From the NCBI GenBank assembly GCA_016793095.1, contig JAEUJQ010000074.1, forward strand, positions 1-46,699: a DNA stretch of 46,699 bases. Direction: 5' to 3'. A program made the position numbers and the translations under genes. Under the pieces are notes generated by a model. It made no database searches and had not been told where the DNA came from. It worked only from the letters and a program-made list of their open reading frames with translations. The stretch is from Myxococcaceae bacterium. Its GTDB lineage: Bacteria; Myxococcota; Myxococcia; Myxococcales; Myxococcaceae. Below, piece by piece: positions 9,108 to 16,094 of this stretch. Within the stretch, counting starts at the first letter, position 1, and every line of letters starts with the position of its first letter.

Positions 9108-11567
9108 ATGAGCCCTCCGAGCGTCCCCTCCCAGGCCCGCGTCGTCGTCATCGGCGGCGGCATCATCGGCACCTCCGTCGCGTACCACCTCGCGCACATG
9201 GGCTGGAGAGACGTGGTGCTGCTCGAGCGCGACCGCCTCACCTCGGGCACCACCTGGCACGCGGCCGGCCTCATGGTGACGTTCGGCTCGCTCTCGGACA
9301 CCTCGACCGAGATGCGCAAGTACACGCGCGACCTCTACTCACGCCTCGAGGCCGAGACCGAGCAGGCCACCGGGTTCAAGCCCGTCGGCTTCATCGAGCT
9401 CGCGTCGGACAAGGACCGCCTCGAGGAGTACCGCCGCGTCTCGGCGTACAACCGCTACAAGGGCATCGACGTGCAGGAGCTCAGCCCGTCGCAGGTGAAG
9501 GACCTGTTCCCGCTCGCGAAGACCGACGACGTGCTCGCCGGCTTCTACGTGAAGGGCGACGGCCGCACGAACCCGGTGGACACCACGATGGCGCTCGCGA
9601 AGGGCGCTCGCCTGCAGGGCGCGAAGGTGCTCGAGCAGGTCGCGGCGCTGGGTGTCACGAAGAAGAACGGCCGCGTCACCGGCGTGGACACCACGCACGG
9701 GCACATCGCCTGCGAGTACGTCGTCAACTGCGCCGGCATGTGGGCCCGTCAGCTCGCGGCGAAGTCGGGCATCAACGTGCCGCTCCAGTCGGCCGAGCAC
9801 TACTACCTCATCACCGAAGACATCCCCGGCCTGAAGGCCGACTGGCCCGTCATCGAAGACCCGAAGTGCCACGGCTACTACCGCGAGGAGGTCGGCGGCC
9901 TGATGATCGGCCTCTTCGAGCCCGTCTGCGCGCCGTGGAAGGTGGGCGGCGTGCCCGAGGACTTCTCGTTCGGAGAGATCTCTCCCGACTGGGACCGCAT
10001 GGCGCCGTACCTCGAGACGGCCATGTCGCGCGTGCCCATCTCGATGCAGGTCGGCGTGAAGAAGTTCTTCTGCGGCCCCGAGAGCTTCACGCCCGACCTC
10101 GCGCCCGTCGTCGGCGAGGCGCCCGAGCTGAAGAACTACTTCGTCGCCGCGGGCCTCAACTCCATCGGCATCCTCACCGGCGGTGGCCTGGGCCGCGTGC
10201 TCGCGAACTGGATCATCACCGGCCAGCCCGACGTCGACATCACCGGCTTCAACATCGACCGCCTGCACGTCTACCAGTCGAACCCCGAGTACCGGCGGCT
10301 GCGCACGGTGGAGTCGCTCGGCATGGTGTACCAGTGCCACTACCCGTACCGCTCGATGAAGACCGCGCGCGGGGCGAAGCGCTCACCGATTCACGCGCAG
10401 CTCGAGGCGCGCGGCGCGTACTTCAAGGACGTCAGCGGCTGGGAGGGCGCCGACTGGTACACGCCCGACGGCTCGAAGCCCGAGCCCGGCCCCCTCACCT
10501 TCGGCAAGCCGTCGTGGTGGGAGCACTGGGCCGCCGAGCACAAGGCGACCCGCGAGGGCGTCATCCTCATGGACATGTCGTTCATGGCGAAGTTCCGCGT
10601 GCAGGGCCGCGACGCCGGCAAGGTGCTCAACTTCATCTCGGCCAACAACGTCGACGGGCAGGCGGGCCGCGTGACGTACACGCAGTGGCTCAACCGCTTC
10701 GGCACGCTCGAGGCCGACCTCACCGTCACCAAGCTCGACGACGAGGAGTTCCTGGTCGTCGCCTCCGACACCGCGCACCGCCACGCCGAGACGTGGATTC
10801 GCCGCAACACGCCGGACGGCGCGCACTGCTTCGTCACCGACGTCACCTCCGGCTTCGCGCAGCTCAACGTGCAGGGCCCCCGATCCCGCGAGCTGCTCCA
10901 GGCCGTCACCAGCGCCGACCTCTCGCACGCGGCCTTCCCGTTCCGCGCCGCGAAGGAGCTCGACATCGGCCTGGCCCGCGCGCTGTGCCTGCGCATCACC
11001 TACCTCGGCGAGCTCGGGTACGAGCTCTACGTACCGGCGGAGCAGGCGGTGCACGTGTACGAGCGGCTCACCGAGGCCGGCAAGGCGCTGGGCCTCAAGC
11101 ACGCGGGCCTCAAGGCGCTCGCCAGCCTGCGCATGGAGAAGGGCTACCGCGACTACGGCCACGACATCGACAACACCGACTCGGTGCTCGAGGTGGGGCT
11201 CGGCTTCGCGGTGGACCTCAAGAAGCCCGGCGGCTTCCTCGGGCGCGAGCATGTCGTGAAGCAGAAAGAAGCGGGCCCCCTCACGCGCGGCCTCGTCTCG
11301 GTGCTGCTGAAGGACCCGACGAAGTTCCTCTTCCACGGCGAGGTGCTGTGGCGCAACGGGAAGGCTGTCGGCACGGTGCGCTCCGCGTCCTGGGGACACA
11401 CGCTCGGTGGCGCGGTGGGCCTCGCGATGGTCGAGGCGGGTGAACCGCTCACGCCGGAGTACCTCGAGAAGGCGACGTGGGAGATCGAGGTCGCCGACGC
11501 GCGCGTGCCTGCGGCGGTGTCCTTGCGGCCCTTCTACGACCCCGAGAGCAAGCGCATCCGCATGTGA
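9108..11567 (+). CDS. Dimethylglycine/sarcosine dehydrogenase-like FAD enzyme with GcvT-type C-terminal domain
   Basis: 819 residues in two parts. The N-terminal ~400 residues form a DAO-type FAD oxidoreductase: VVVIGGGIIGTSVAYHL binds ADP, and LTSGTTWHAAGL includes His51, the position that covalently binds FAD in dimethylglycine and sarcosine dehydrogenases. GLNSIGILTGGGLGRVLANW is the C-terminal FAD motif. The second half is an aminomethyltransferase (GcvT-like, folate-binding) domain with FVTDVTSGFAQLNVQGPRS-like and GYELYVPAE segments. The likely role is oxidative demethylation of N-methylglycines with formaldehyde captured by tetrahydrofolate in the cytoplasm. The exact substrate is not determinable. 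A GAGGT motif lies about 11 bases before the ATG. Confidence 0.85.
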   Translation: MSPPSVPSQARVVVIGGGIIGTSVAYHLAHMGWRDVVLLERDRLTSGTTWHAAGLMVTFGSLSDTSTEMRKYTRDLYSRLEAETEQATGFKPVGFIELASDKDRLEEYRRVSAYNRYKGIDVQELSPSQVKDLFPLAKTDDVLAGFYVKGDGRTNPVDTTMALAKGARLQGAKVLEQVAALGVTKKNGRVTGVDTTHGHIACEYVVNCAGMWARQLAAKSGINVPLQSAEHYYLITEDIPGLKADWPVIEDPKCHGYYREEVGGLMIGLFEPVCAPWKVGGVPEDFSFGEISPDWDRMAPYLETAMSRVPISMQVGVKKFFCGPESFTPDLAPVVGEAPELKNYFVAAGLNSIGILTGGGLGRVLANWIITGQPDVDITGFNIDRLHVYQSNPEYRRLRTVESLGMVYQCHYPYRSMKTARGAKRSPIHAQLEARGAYFKDVSGWEGADWYTPDGSKPEPGPLTFGKPSWWEHWAAEHKATREGVILMDMSFMAKFRVQGRDAGKVLNFISANNVDGQAGRVTYTQWLNRFGTLEADLTVTKLDDEEFLVVASDTAHRHAETWIRRNTPDGAHCFVTDVTSGFAQLNVQGPRSRELLQAVTSADLSHAAFPFRAAKELDIGLARALCLRITYLGELGYELYVPAEQAVHVYERLTEAGKALGLKHAGLKALASLRMEKGYRDYGHDIDNTDSVLEVGLGFAVDLKKPGGFLGREHVVKQKEAGPLTRGLVSVLLKDPTKFLFHGEVLWRNGKAVGTVRSASWGHTLGGAVGLAMVEAGEPLTPEYLEKATWEIEVADARVPAAVSLRPFYDPESKRIRM

Positions 11568-12102
11568 CGGTGACGCGACCGGACCCCGGTCGAGGTGCTG
11601 CTGACGCCTTTGTCCGACGAGGAGCGCCCGCTCGTGCTCGTCGGGTGGAGCGACATCACCGACGGTTCAGGCCCGCTCCGAGCACCACCGCTCAGGCTCG
11701 ACGGACGGGCAATGCTGCCGCTGGGCGAGCCCTCGAGGCTGTCACCTCCACGTGGCGAACGACTTCCTGGGCGCGAGGCTCGGGCTGTGCCCAGGAGGGG
11801 CTCACAGGTTCCGTGTCGGGGCCTGCGACCATGAGTCGTCGGGTCGCACACGCTCGCTGTTCATGCGGGCTCGGGTGCAACGGCGCCACCGATGGCGAGG
11901 GCTGCGCGCCCTGGCTTCGCCCGCCGAGCTCATCGACGCGGCCAGCGCTGCGCGGCGGCTCACCGCGAGTTCCCGACCATCGTCGCGTCGCACACGGCTT
12001 GCTGGTTCGTGCGGCGGTGGAACGGCGCCACCGATGGCGAGGTCAACGCGCTCCAGGCTTCGCTCGCCGAGCTCATCGACGCGGCCAGCGCTGCGCGGCT
12101 GC
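11568..12102. other. Gene-poor stretch with a tandem repeat
   Basis: No convincing intact gene is seen here. The first ~250 bases show no clear features. The rest is occupied by two diverged copies of a ~135-base sequence, annotated separately. A short open frame ending at 12119 runs through the second copy and has protein-like composition, so the region may be a decayed duplicated coding segment. Confidence 0.5.
11826..11964 (+). repeat. Imperfect direct repeat, copy 1
   Basis: This is the first of two adjacent copies. It shares with copy 2 an exact 22-base block (11879-11900 against 12021-12042) and an exact block of about 30 bases (11923 onward against 12066 onward). Small insertions separate the blocks. 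The offset changes from 142 to 143 bases between the two blocks, so this copy is frameshifted relative to copy 2. Confidence 0.75.
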
Positions 12103-12107
12103 TCACC
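11974..12107 (+). repeat. Imperfect direct repeat, copy 2 (frame still open)
   Basis: This is the second copy. Its forward frame reads NGATDGEVNALQASLAEL and then IDAASAARLLTTRA before a TGA at 12117-12119, which looks like the C-terminal end of a protein. In copy 1 the matching residues (NGATDGEG, then SPAELIDAASAARRLT) fall in two different frames. The copy ends over the stop codon of the convergent lipoprotein gene. Confidence 0.75.
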
Positions 12108-12897
12108 ACTCGTGCGTGATGCGCGGCACCTCGGCGCACGGCTGGCAGAGGGCAGATGGCACCGCGGTGTTCTTGCGGGTTCTCCCGGCGGCGACGCGGA
12201 AGATCGCCCCAGCCTCACGGGTGTCGCAGGCGAGGCACTCGTTCACGCCGCCATCGGCGAGGTGGTACGGCGCGTCGAGCAGGGTGAAGCAGACGCCCAG
12301 GCACTTCCCTCGCGTGAACCGCGTGTTGTACCCCCAGATGCGCGCGCAGGCCTGGGTGAAGCCGAGGTCGGTGAGGCACTTCACGTTGGCCTCGAGGCCC
12401 GCCGTCACCGTCTTCACGCCGCAGTCCTGCACGCGCCGGCCAAGGTCCGCCTCGCGGCCGAACACGGCGAGGTCGGCGAGCGTCGAGCACGCGCCGCAGG
12501 AGTCGAGGTGCGTCACTCGCGCGCCTTGAGCCTTCGCTTCGGCCTCGGTGGAGAACGTCTTCAGCCGGTACGTCCTCGCGCTCTCATCCACCACCTGCAC
12601 CGCGCAGACGCCAGGCGGCACGTCGGGCACGGGTTGGGTGTATGGATCGACGCTCACGTCGGGAGGAGCGTCGAGCAGCGTCCACTGCGTGAGGCGCTCG
12701 AGCCGGTCAGGGGTGAACTCGGTCGGCGTGAAGCCGTCTCCACCGCACCCGCACGAGGCTCTGCATTGGGCGTTCGTCAGCCCACTCTGCGTCACCAACC
12801 GGCCGAACATGGGCGCGCTGCACGTCATCTCGGTGGTGGTCGGCGTTCGCGTGCCGCACGCCGTGAAGACCACGAGAGAGAGGAGCGCTGGACGCAC
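12103..12897 (-). CDS. Cysteine-rich lipoprotein of unknown function
   Basis: 264 residues from a GTG start. VRPALLSLVVFTAC is a compact lipoprotein signal, so the mature protein would be attached to a membrane at Cys14. An in-frame ATG at 12960 would put 21 arginine-rich residues before the signal and is less likely. The mature part holds many Cys residues in pairs (CRASCGCGGDG, CGACS, CLGVCF, ECLACD, CQPC), suggesting disulfides outside the cytoplasm. The C-terminal segment GAIFRVAAGRTRKNTAV followed by ITHEW looks conserved, but I do not recognise the family. Its stop codon overlaps the end of the direct repeat on the other strand. Confidence 0.65.
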   Translation of the reverse strand: MRPALLSLVVFTACGTRTPTTTEMTCSAPMFGRLVTQSGLTNAQCRASCGCGGDGFTPTEFTPDRLERLTQWTLLDAPPDVSVDPYTQPVPDVPPGVCAVQVVDESARTYRLKTFSTEAEAKAQGARVTHLDSCGACSTLADLAVFGREADLGRRVQDCGVKTVTAGLEANVKCLTDLGFTQACARIWGYNTRFTRGKCLGVCFTLLDAPYHLADGGVNECLACDTREAGAIFRVAAGRTRKNTAVPSALCQPCAEVPRITHEW

Positions 12898-13333
12898 GGT
12901 CGCGCGCTGATAGCGGACCCGGCGCACCGGAGATAGCGGCGAGCGGGCGCTTCCTGCCACGCCGCGTCGAAGCCTCGCCGGAGTCGGTGCACGTTCGGGG
13001 ATGGCGGCGTGTCAGGACGCGCGGCCCTCTGGCGTCGTCCCCTTCGACGCGCCCGGCCGATGAGGCCCTACACGCACTCTGGATGCAGCAGGTTCGACTC
13101 CTGCCGACCCCACACCTGCGGGGTCGTAGCTCAACGGTAGAGCACCGCCCTTTACAGGCGGGGGACCAAATCCCCTCTGTGGCTTCTTCACTCGGGCGCG
13201 TCACCTTCTTCCTTCCGTTCGGCACGCAGCGAGCACGGCTCGGCGTGGTCCGCGCCAGGTGGACGACCCGATCCAGCGCGCAGGCACCAGGCTCGTCAGC
13301 GACCGACGACCTGCTCCTGCGGCGCGGGCCTGG
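12898..13333. other. Intergenic region carrying the tRNA-like locus
   Basis: No protein gene is supported in these ~435 bases. The only structured element seen is the permuted tRNA-like sequence at 13088-13161. It is flanked upstream by a small GGCC hairpin near 13056 and downstream by a GGGGA/TCCCC hairpin at 13161-13175. Confidence 0.5.
13088..13161 (+). tRNA. tRNA-like locus in permuted order (3' half before 5' half)
   Basis: Bases 13088-13104 form a T arm: GCAGG, loop TTCGACT, CCTGC. Next come CGACCCC (13105-13111) and A (13112), matching an acceptor 3' strand and discriminator. After a 7-base spacer, GGGGTCG (13120-13126) is the exact acceptor 5' strand. It is followed by TA, the D arm GCTC/AACGGTA/GAGC, A, and the anticodon arm CCGCC/CTTTACA/GGCGG ending at 13161. 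All 21 stem pairs are Watson-Crick. No matching 5' half precedes 13088 and no matching acceptor 3' strand follows 13161. Read in permuted order, this is a complete cloverleaf broken in the variable region. By position the anticodon would be TTA. CCA is not encoded. The alternative is a relic of two tandem tRNA genes. Confidence 0.5.
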
Positions 13334-13963
13334 TCACGGCATGCCATCGACGAGCGGCGCGAGCTCCCACTCGAGCTGCTCGGGCGTCAGGTTGAACATG
13401 GCTCCGGTGAGCAGGTCGACGACGAAGCCGACGCCCAGCGTGAAGATGTTGAGCAGCGCGACGAAGTTGAAGCGAGTCTCGACGATGAGGAGCCGCGCGC
13501 GACGTCCCGGCGCCCAGCTGATGGCGGCGTACTCCGAGCCCTTCTTCAACGAGAGCGAGAGCGGCGTCGCGCCGAAGCCCTGAACGAAGACGTTCTTCGC
13601 CACCACATCGCGCAGAATGGCCGGCGCCCTCGCGTAGACGTCTCCGACGGTGTCCACGGTCGACGCGGTGGCCGCGGTGGGGTTGGCCGCTGCCACGATG
13701 AAGGAGAGCAGCTCGTCCGGGTTGAGCGCCTCGAGGAACCGTCGCGCGTCGTCCGGCAACAGGGGCGAGAACAGCTTGACGAAGAAGTCCTTCGCGGCGG
13801 TGACGTCCTTCACCTTCGCGAGCACCTCGGCCGGCGCGCCGCCGAGCACCACCGTCGACGAAGCCGGACGTGAGGTGAAGCCGAGGTCCTGGCGGGTGCC
13901 GGTGAAGATGGTGGCGCAGCCAGACGTGAAGACGAGCAACAGCGTGACACGAGCGGGCCTCAT
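13334..13963 (-). CDS. Small lipoprotein with C-terminal membrane-associated segment
   Basis: 209 residues. MRPARVTLLLVFTSGC is a lipoprotein signal with Cys16 as the acylation site. The start of the mature protein, ATIFTGTRQDLGFTSRPAS, resembles myxobacterial and proteobacterial lipoproteins with a PEGA-like beginning (CATIF...SxPxxA). The C-terminal hydrophobic stretch ALLNIFTLGVGFVVDLLTGA carries a G-x-VVDxxTGA pattern also found in that group. The central ~80 residues are helical and look unlike a plain PEGA domain. It is co-transcribed with the gene at 13960-14244, overlapping it by 4 bases (ATGA). Function unknown. Confidence 0.75.
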   Translation of the reverse strand: MRPARVTLLLVFTSGCATIFTGTRQDLGFTSRPASSTVVLGGAPAEVLAKVKDVTAAKDFFVKLFSPLLPDDARRFLEALNPDELLSFIVAAANPTAATASTVDTVGDVYARAPAILRDVVAKNVFVQGFGATPLSLSLKKGSEYAAISWAPGRRARLLIVETRFNFVALLNIFTLGVGFVVDLLTGAMFNLTPEQLEWELAPLVDGMP

Positions 13964-14244
13964 GACGTGGCCGCCCGTCGCGCGAGCAGAACGTCTCGCA
14001 GTCGCGTCAGCGTGTCCGGGCGGGGCGCCGCGATGGAGAAGAGCTCCTTGTCGAGCGCCTCGACCTCGACGTCGAGCGCCTCGCTGAGCTGCTCGTCGAA
14101 GTCCTCGAAGGCCGCCTCATCGGCGGTCCAGGACGGTGGCATCAGGCGGAACTGCACCTGCAAGCTGCCGTCGGCCATCACCAACAACAGCGTGCCGGTG
14201 TCGAACTCGTCGAGTGAGTGTGTCTCGCGAACGTCGTCGGTCAT
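13960..14244 (-). CDS. Small acidic hypothetical protein
   Basis: 94 residues, rich in Asp and Glu (EAAFEDFDEQLSEALDVEVEA), no signal peptide and no membrane helix. It is supported as a gene by its ATGA overlap with the downstream lipoprotein gene, which indicates translational coupling, and by protein-like composition. I do not recognise the family. The start MTDDVRETHS at 14244 lacks a clear Shine-Dalgarno sequence. Confidence 0.6.
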   Translation of the reverse strand: MTDDVRETHSLDEFDTGTLLLVMADGSLQVQFRLMPPSWTADEAAFEDFDEQLSEALDVEVEALDKELFSIAAPRPDTLTRLRDVLLARRAATS

Positions 14245-14494
14245 GCGCGCACGGTAGCGCGAGGCCCGAGCAGGGTGCGCGCATTCCGTGCTCCTGCGTC
14301 GCGGTCACCGGCGCTACCAACCGACCTGTCGAAGAGCGCGCGCCACGAGCTCGAACGACGAGCCGTCGCACACCGGGCGCCTGTTCGAGGAACGTGCGCG
14401 CCCAGCTCGGCGAAGCACGAGCCAGCCCCCTCGATGCTGCTCGCCAGCCAACATCACCCTCTCGCCCTGGGAGCCGGCGTTCCAGTCGAACCGC

Positions 14495-15877
14495 TCACCG
14501 AAGGGTCGGCGCCGGGCGCGGGCGACGGCGCAGCGCTACGAGCGCGGCGAGGCCAAGGACACCGGGAGCGCTGCTGCAGCTGCCCGTCACGGCGTCCGGC
14601 GTCGCGGCGATGGCTGACTCGATGGCGCGCGAGGCGGGCTCCTCCAGAGGAGCCGCGTCGGCGGCGGTGGGCGGAGGCACGGAGGCATCGGGCGCGGCGA
14701 CACGCCCGGAAGTGTCAGGCGTCGGGAGAGGCACGGAGGCGTCCGGCGTCGTGAGGGGTACGGAGGCGTCTGGCGTGGGGGTGGGCGGCGTCAGCGTCGG
14801 CACGCAGCGACCCCTCGCGCACGCCTGCCCCGCGCCGTCGCAGTCGAGCGTCTGACGCGCGGTACAGCCAGTACCCGCACAGGTGCCGCCGGCGCACTGG
14901 TGGTCCACGCACCCGCAGCCGCGCGCCGAGCAGTCGCTCGTCTCCTTGCCGGTGCAGCCATTCCCCGGCCCGAAGCCGCCCGAGCACTGGTGGTCGGCGC
15001 AGTTGACACCGAACTGCGCGCAGTCGCGCGTCTCCCGCCAGGTGCAGCCCGTGCCCGGGCAGGCCGCGCCGCCGTTGCAGCGGTGGTCGACGCAGCCACA
15101 GCCGAACGCCGCACAGTCCATCGTCTCCTTCGCCGTGCAGCCCGAGCCTTCGCAGGTACCGCCACGGCACTCCCCATCACTGCAGCCACACCCGAAGGCG
15201 CCGCAGTCGGCCGCGTGCTGCGCGCTGCAGCCGGTGCCGGGACAGAAGCCGCCCGAGCACTGGTGGTCCACGCACCCGCACCCGAAGGTGCCGCACCCCT
15301 GCGCCTCGCCCGTCGTGCAGTTGTCGCGCGTGAGGCCGCACGGCCCGCTGCCGGGGCCTCCGCCCCACCACTCCCAGTGCCAGGGCTCGCTGGGCACCGT
15401 GCGGGAGAAGCCGAAGCGGGCGCCGTTGGCGTTGAGCCAGGTGAGCACGCCCGGCGCGCTGGTGTTGAGGTCGAGCGCGTGGCCGGACTGGTGGTTCGAC
15501 GTGCTCGGCCGCGCCGCGAGGTTGCAGTTGTTGCAGTTGCAGTTGACGTAGCAGGCGTAGAGGTACTGCTGCTCGGCCATGGTGCGGAAGCCCGAGACGA
15601 CGGTGATGGTGACGCCCGCCTGCGCGGCCGCCTGCTGCATGACGGCGTACGCGTTCGCGGTGTCGCGCTCGACCGGCCTGCCATCGGCCGTTACCACGGT
15701 GATGGGGAAGGCCGAGCCGTTGCGGTAGCCGGTGTCCTGCCGCTCGGCGCATGTCACCAGCCCCTGGTGGATGGAGGAGACCAGCAGCTCGGGCTCGGCT
15801 TCGTCCGCTTCGGGCACGGCTCCGCACCCCGCGACCACGGCCAGGAGCACCAGGGTGTCACGCACGCGTTTCAGCAC
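14495..15877 (-). CDS. VanY-like D-alanyl-D-alanine carboxypeptidase (M15) with cysteine-rich repeats and MYXO-CTERM-like tail
   Basis: 460 residues from GTG 15877. VLKRVRDTLVLLAVVAGC is a lipoprotein signal, and an ATG at 15901 is an alternative. Residues ~45-175 are a peptidase M15B domain: SGFRTMAEQQYLY, SNHQSGHALDLN (zinc ligands His129 and Asp136) and EPWHWEWW (Glu169, His167). Such enzymes trim D-Ala from peptidoglycan stems. Then come six repeats of ~30 residues with a DCxxFGCGCVDHxCxGGxC pattern, probably disulfide-rich. A Pro/Thr/Asp linker with repeated TPDASVPL follows, and a tail GSCSS, hydrophobic helix, RRRPRP. The repeats may bind the wall or a surface ligand; that is inference. 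Confidence 0.85.
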   Translation of the reverse strand: MLKRVRDTLVLLAVVAGCGAVPEADEAEPELLVSSIHQGLVTCAERQDTGYRNGSAFPITVVTADGRPVERDTANAYAVMQQAAAQAGVTITVVSGFRTMAEQQYLYACYVNCNCNNCNLAARPSTSNHQSGHALDLNTSAPGVLTWLNANGARFGFSRTVPSEPWHWEWWGGGPGSGPCGLTRDNCTTGEAQGCGTFGCGCVDHQCSGGFCPGTGCSAQHAADCGAFGCGCSDGECRGGTCEGSGCTAKETMDCAAFGCGCVDHRCNGGAACPGTGCTWRETRDCAQFGVNCADHQCSGGFGPGNGCTGKETSDCSARGCGCVDHQCAGGTCAGTGCTARQTLDCDGAGQACARGRCVPTLTPPTPTPDASVPLTTPDASVPLPTPDTSGRVAAPDASVPPPTAADAAPLEEPASRAIESAIAATPDAVTGSCSSAPGVLGLAALVALRRRPRPAPTLR

Positions 15878-16030
15878 CCCCCCGCAGAGAGCAGCTCGCA
15901 TGCCAGCGACCGGGCTGAGCAACCCGCCCACGCTCTTCGCGGCCATGCTCGTGCGGGTGCACCGGATGCTGACAGCCCAGCGCCCACTCGACTGCACAGT
16001 GGGTGCGCGAGCCGCTGACCCATTCGACGA

Positions 16031-16048
16031 CGTCACCCGCGGGTGACG
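16031..16048. promoter_or_regulatory. 18-base perfect palindrome upstream of the VanY-like gene
   Basis: CGTCACCCGCGGGTGACG is perfectly self-complementary. It lies about 155 bases upstream of the peptidase start and 47 bases beyond the end of the MuiA-like gene at 16095. Its size and symmetry suit a dimeric regulator operator, but no promoter elements are clear and a weak terminator role is possible. Confidence 0.35.
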
Positions 16049-16094
16049 CCGGGCGTACGCCACGAGTCAGCACACGTCGTGCGCGCCCGTCGCG

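Noticed and set aside
7439-11443. A very long plus-strand open frame of about 1334 codons
   Set aside because: It is antisense to the outer-membrane protein gene and out of frame with the dehydrogenase gene, with Arg/Ala/Gly/Pro-rich composition typical of high-G+C shadow frames.
14900-16018. Long plus-strand open frame opposite the VanY-like gene
   Set aside because: Low-complexity Ala/Arg composition; the minus-strand gene has catalytic motifs and repeats.
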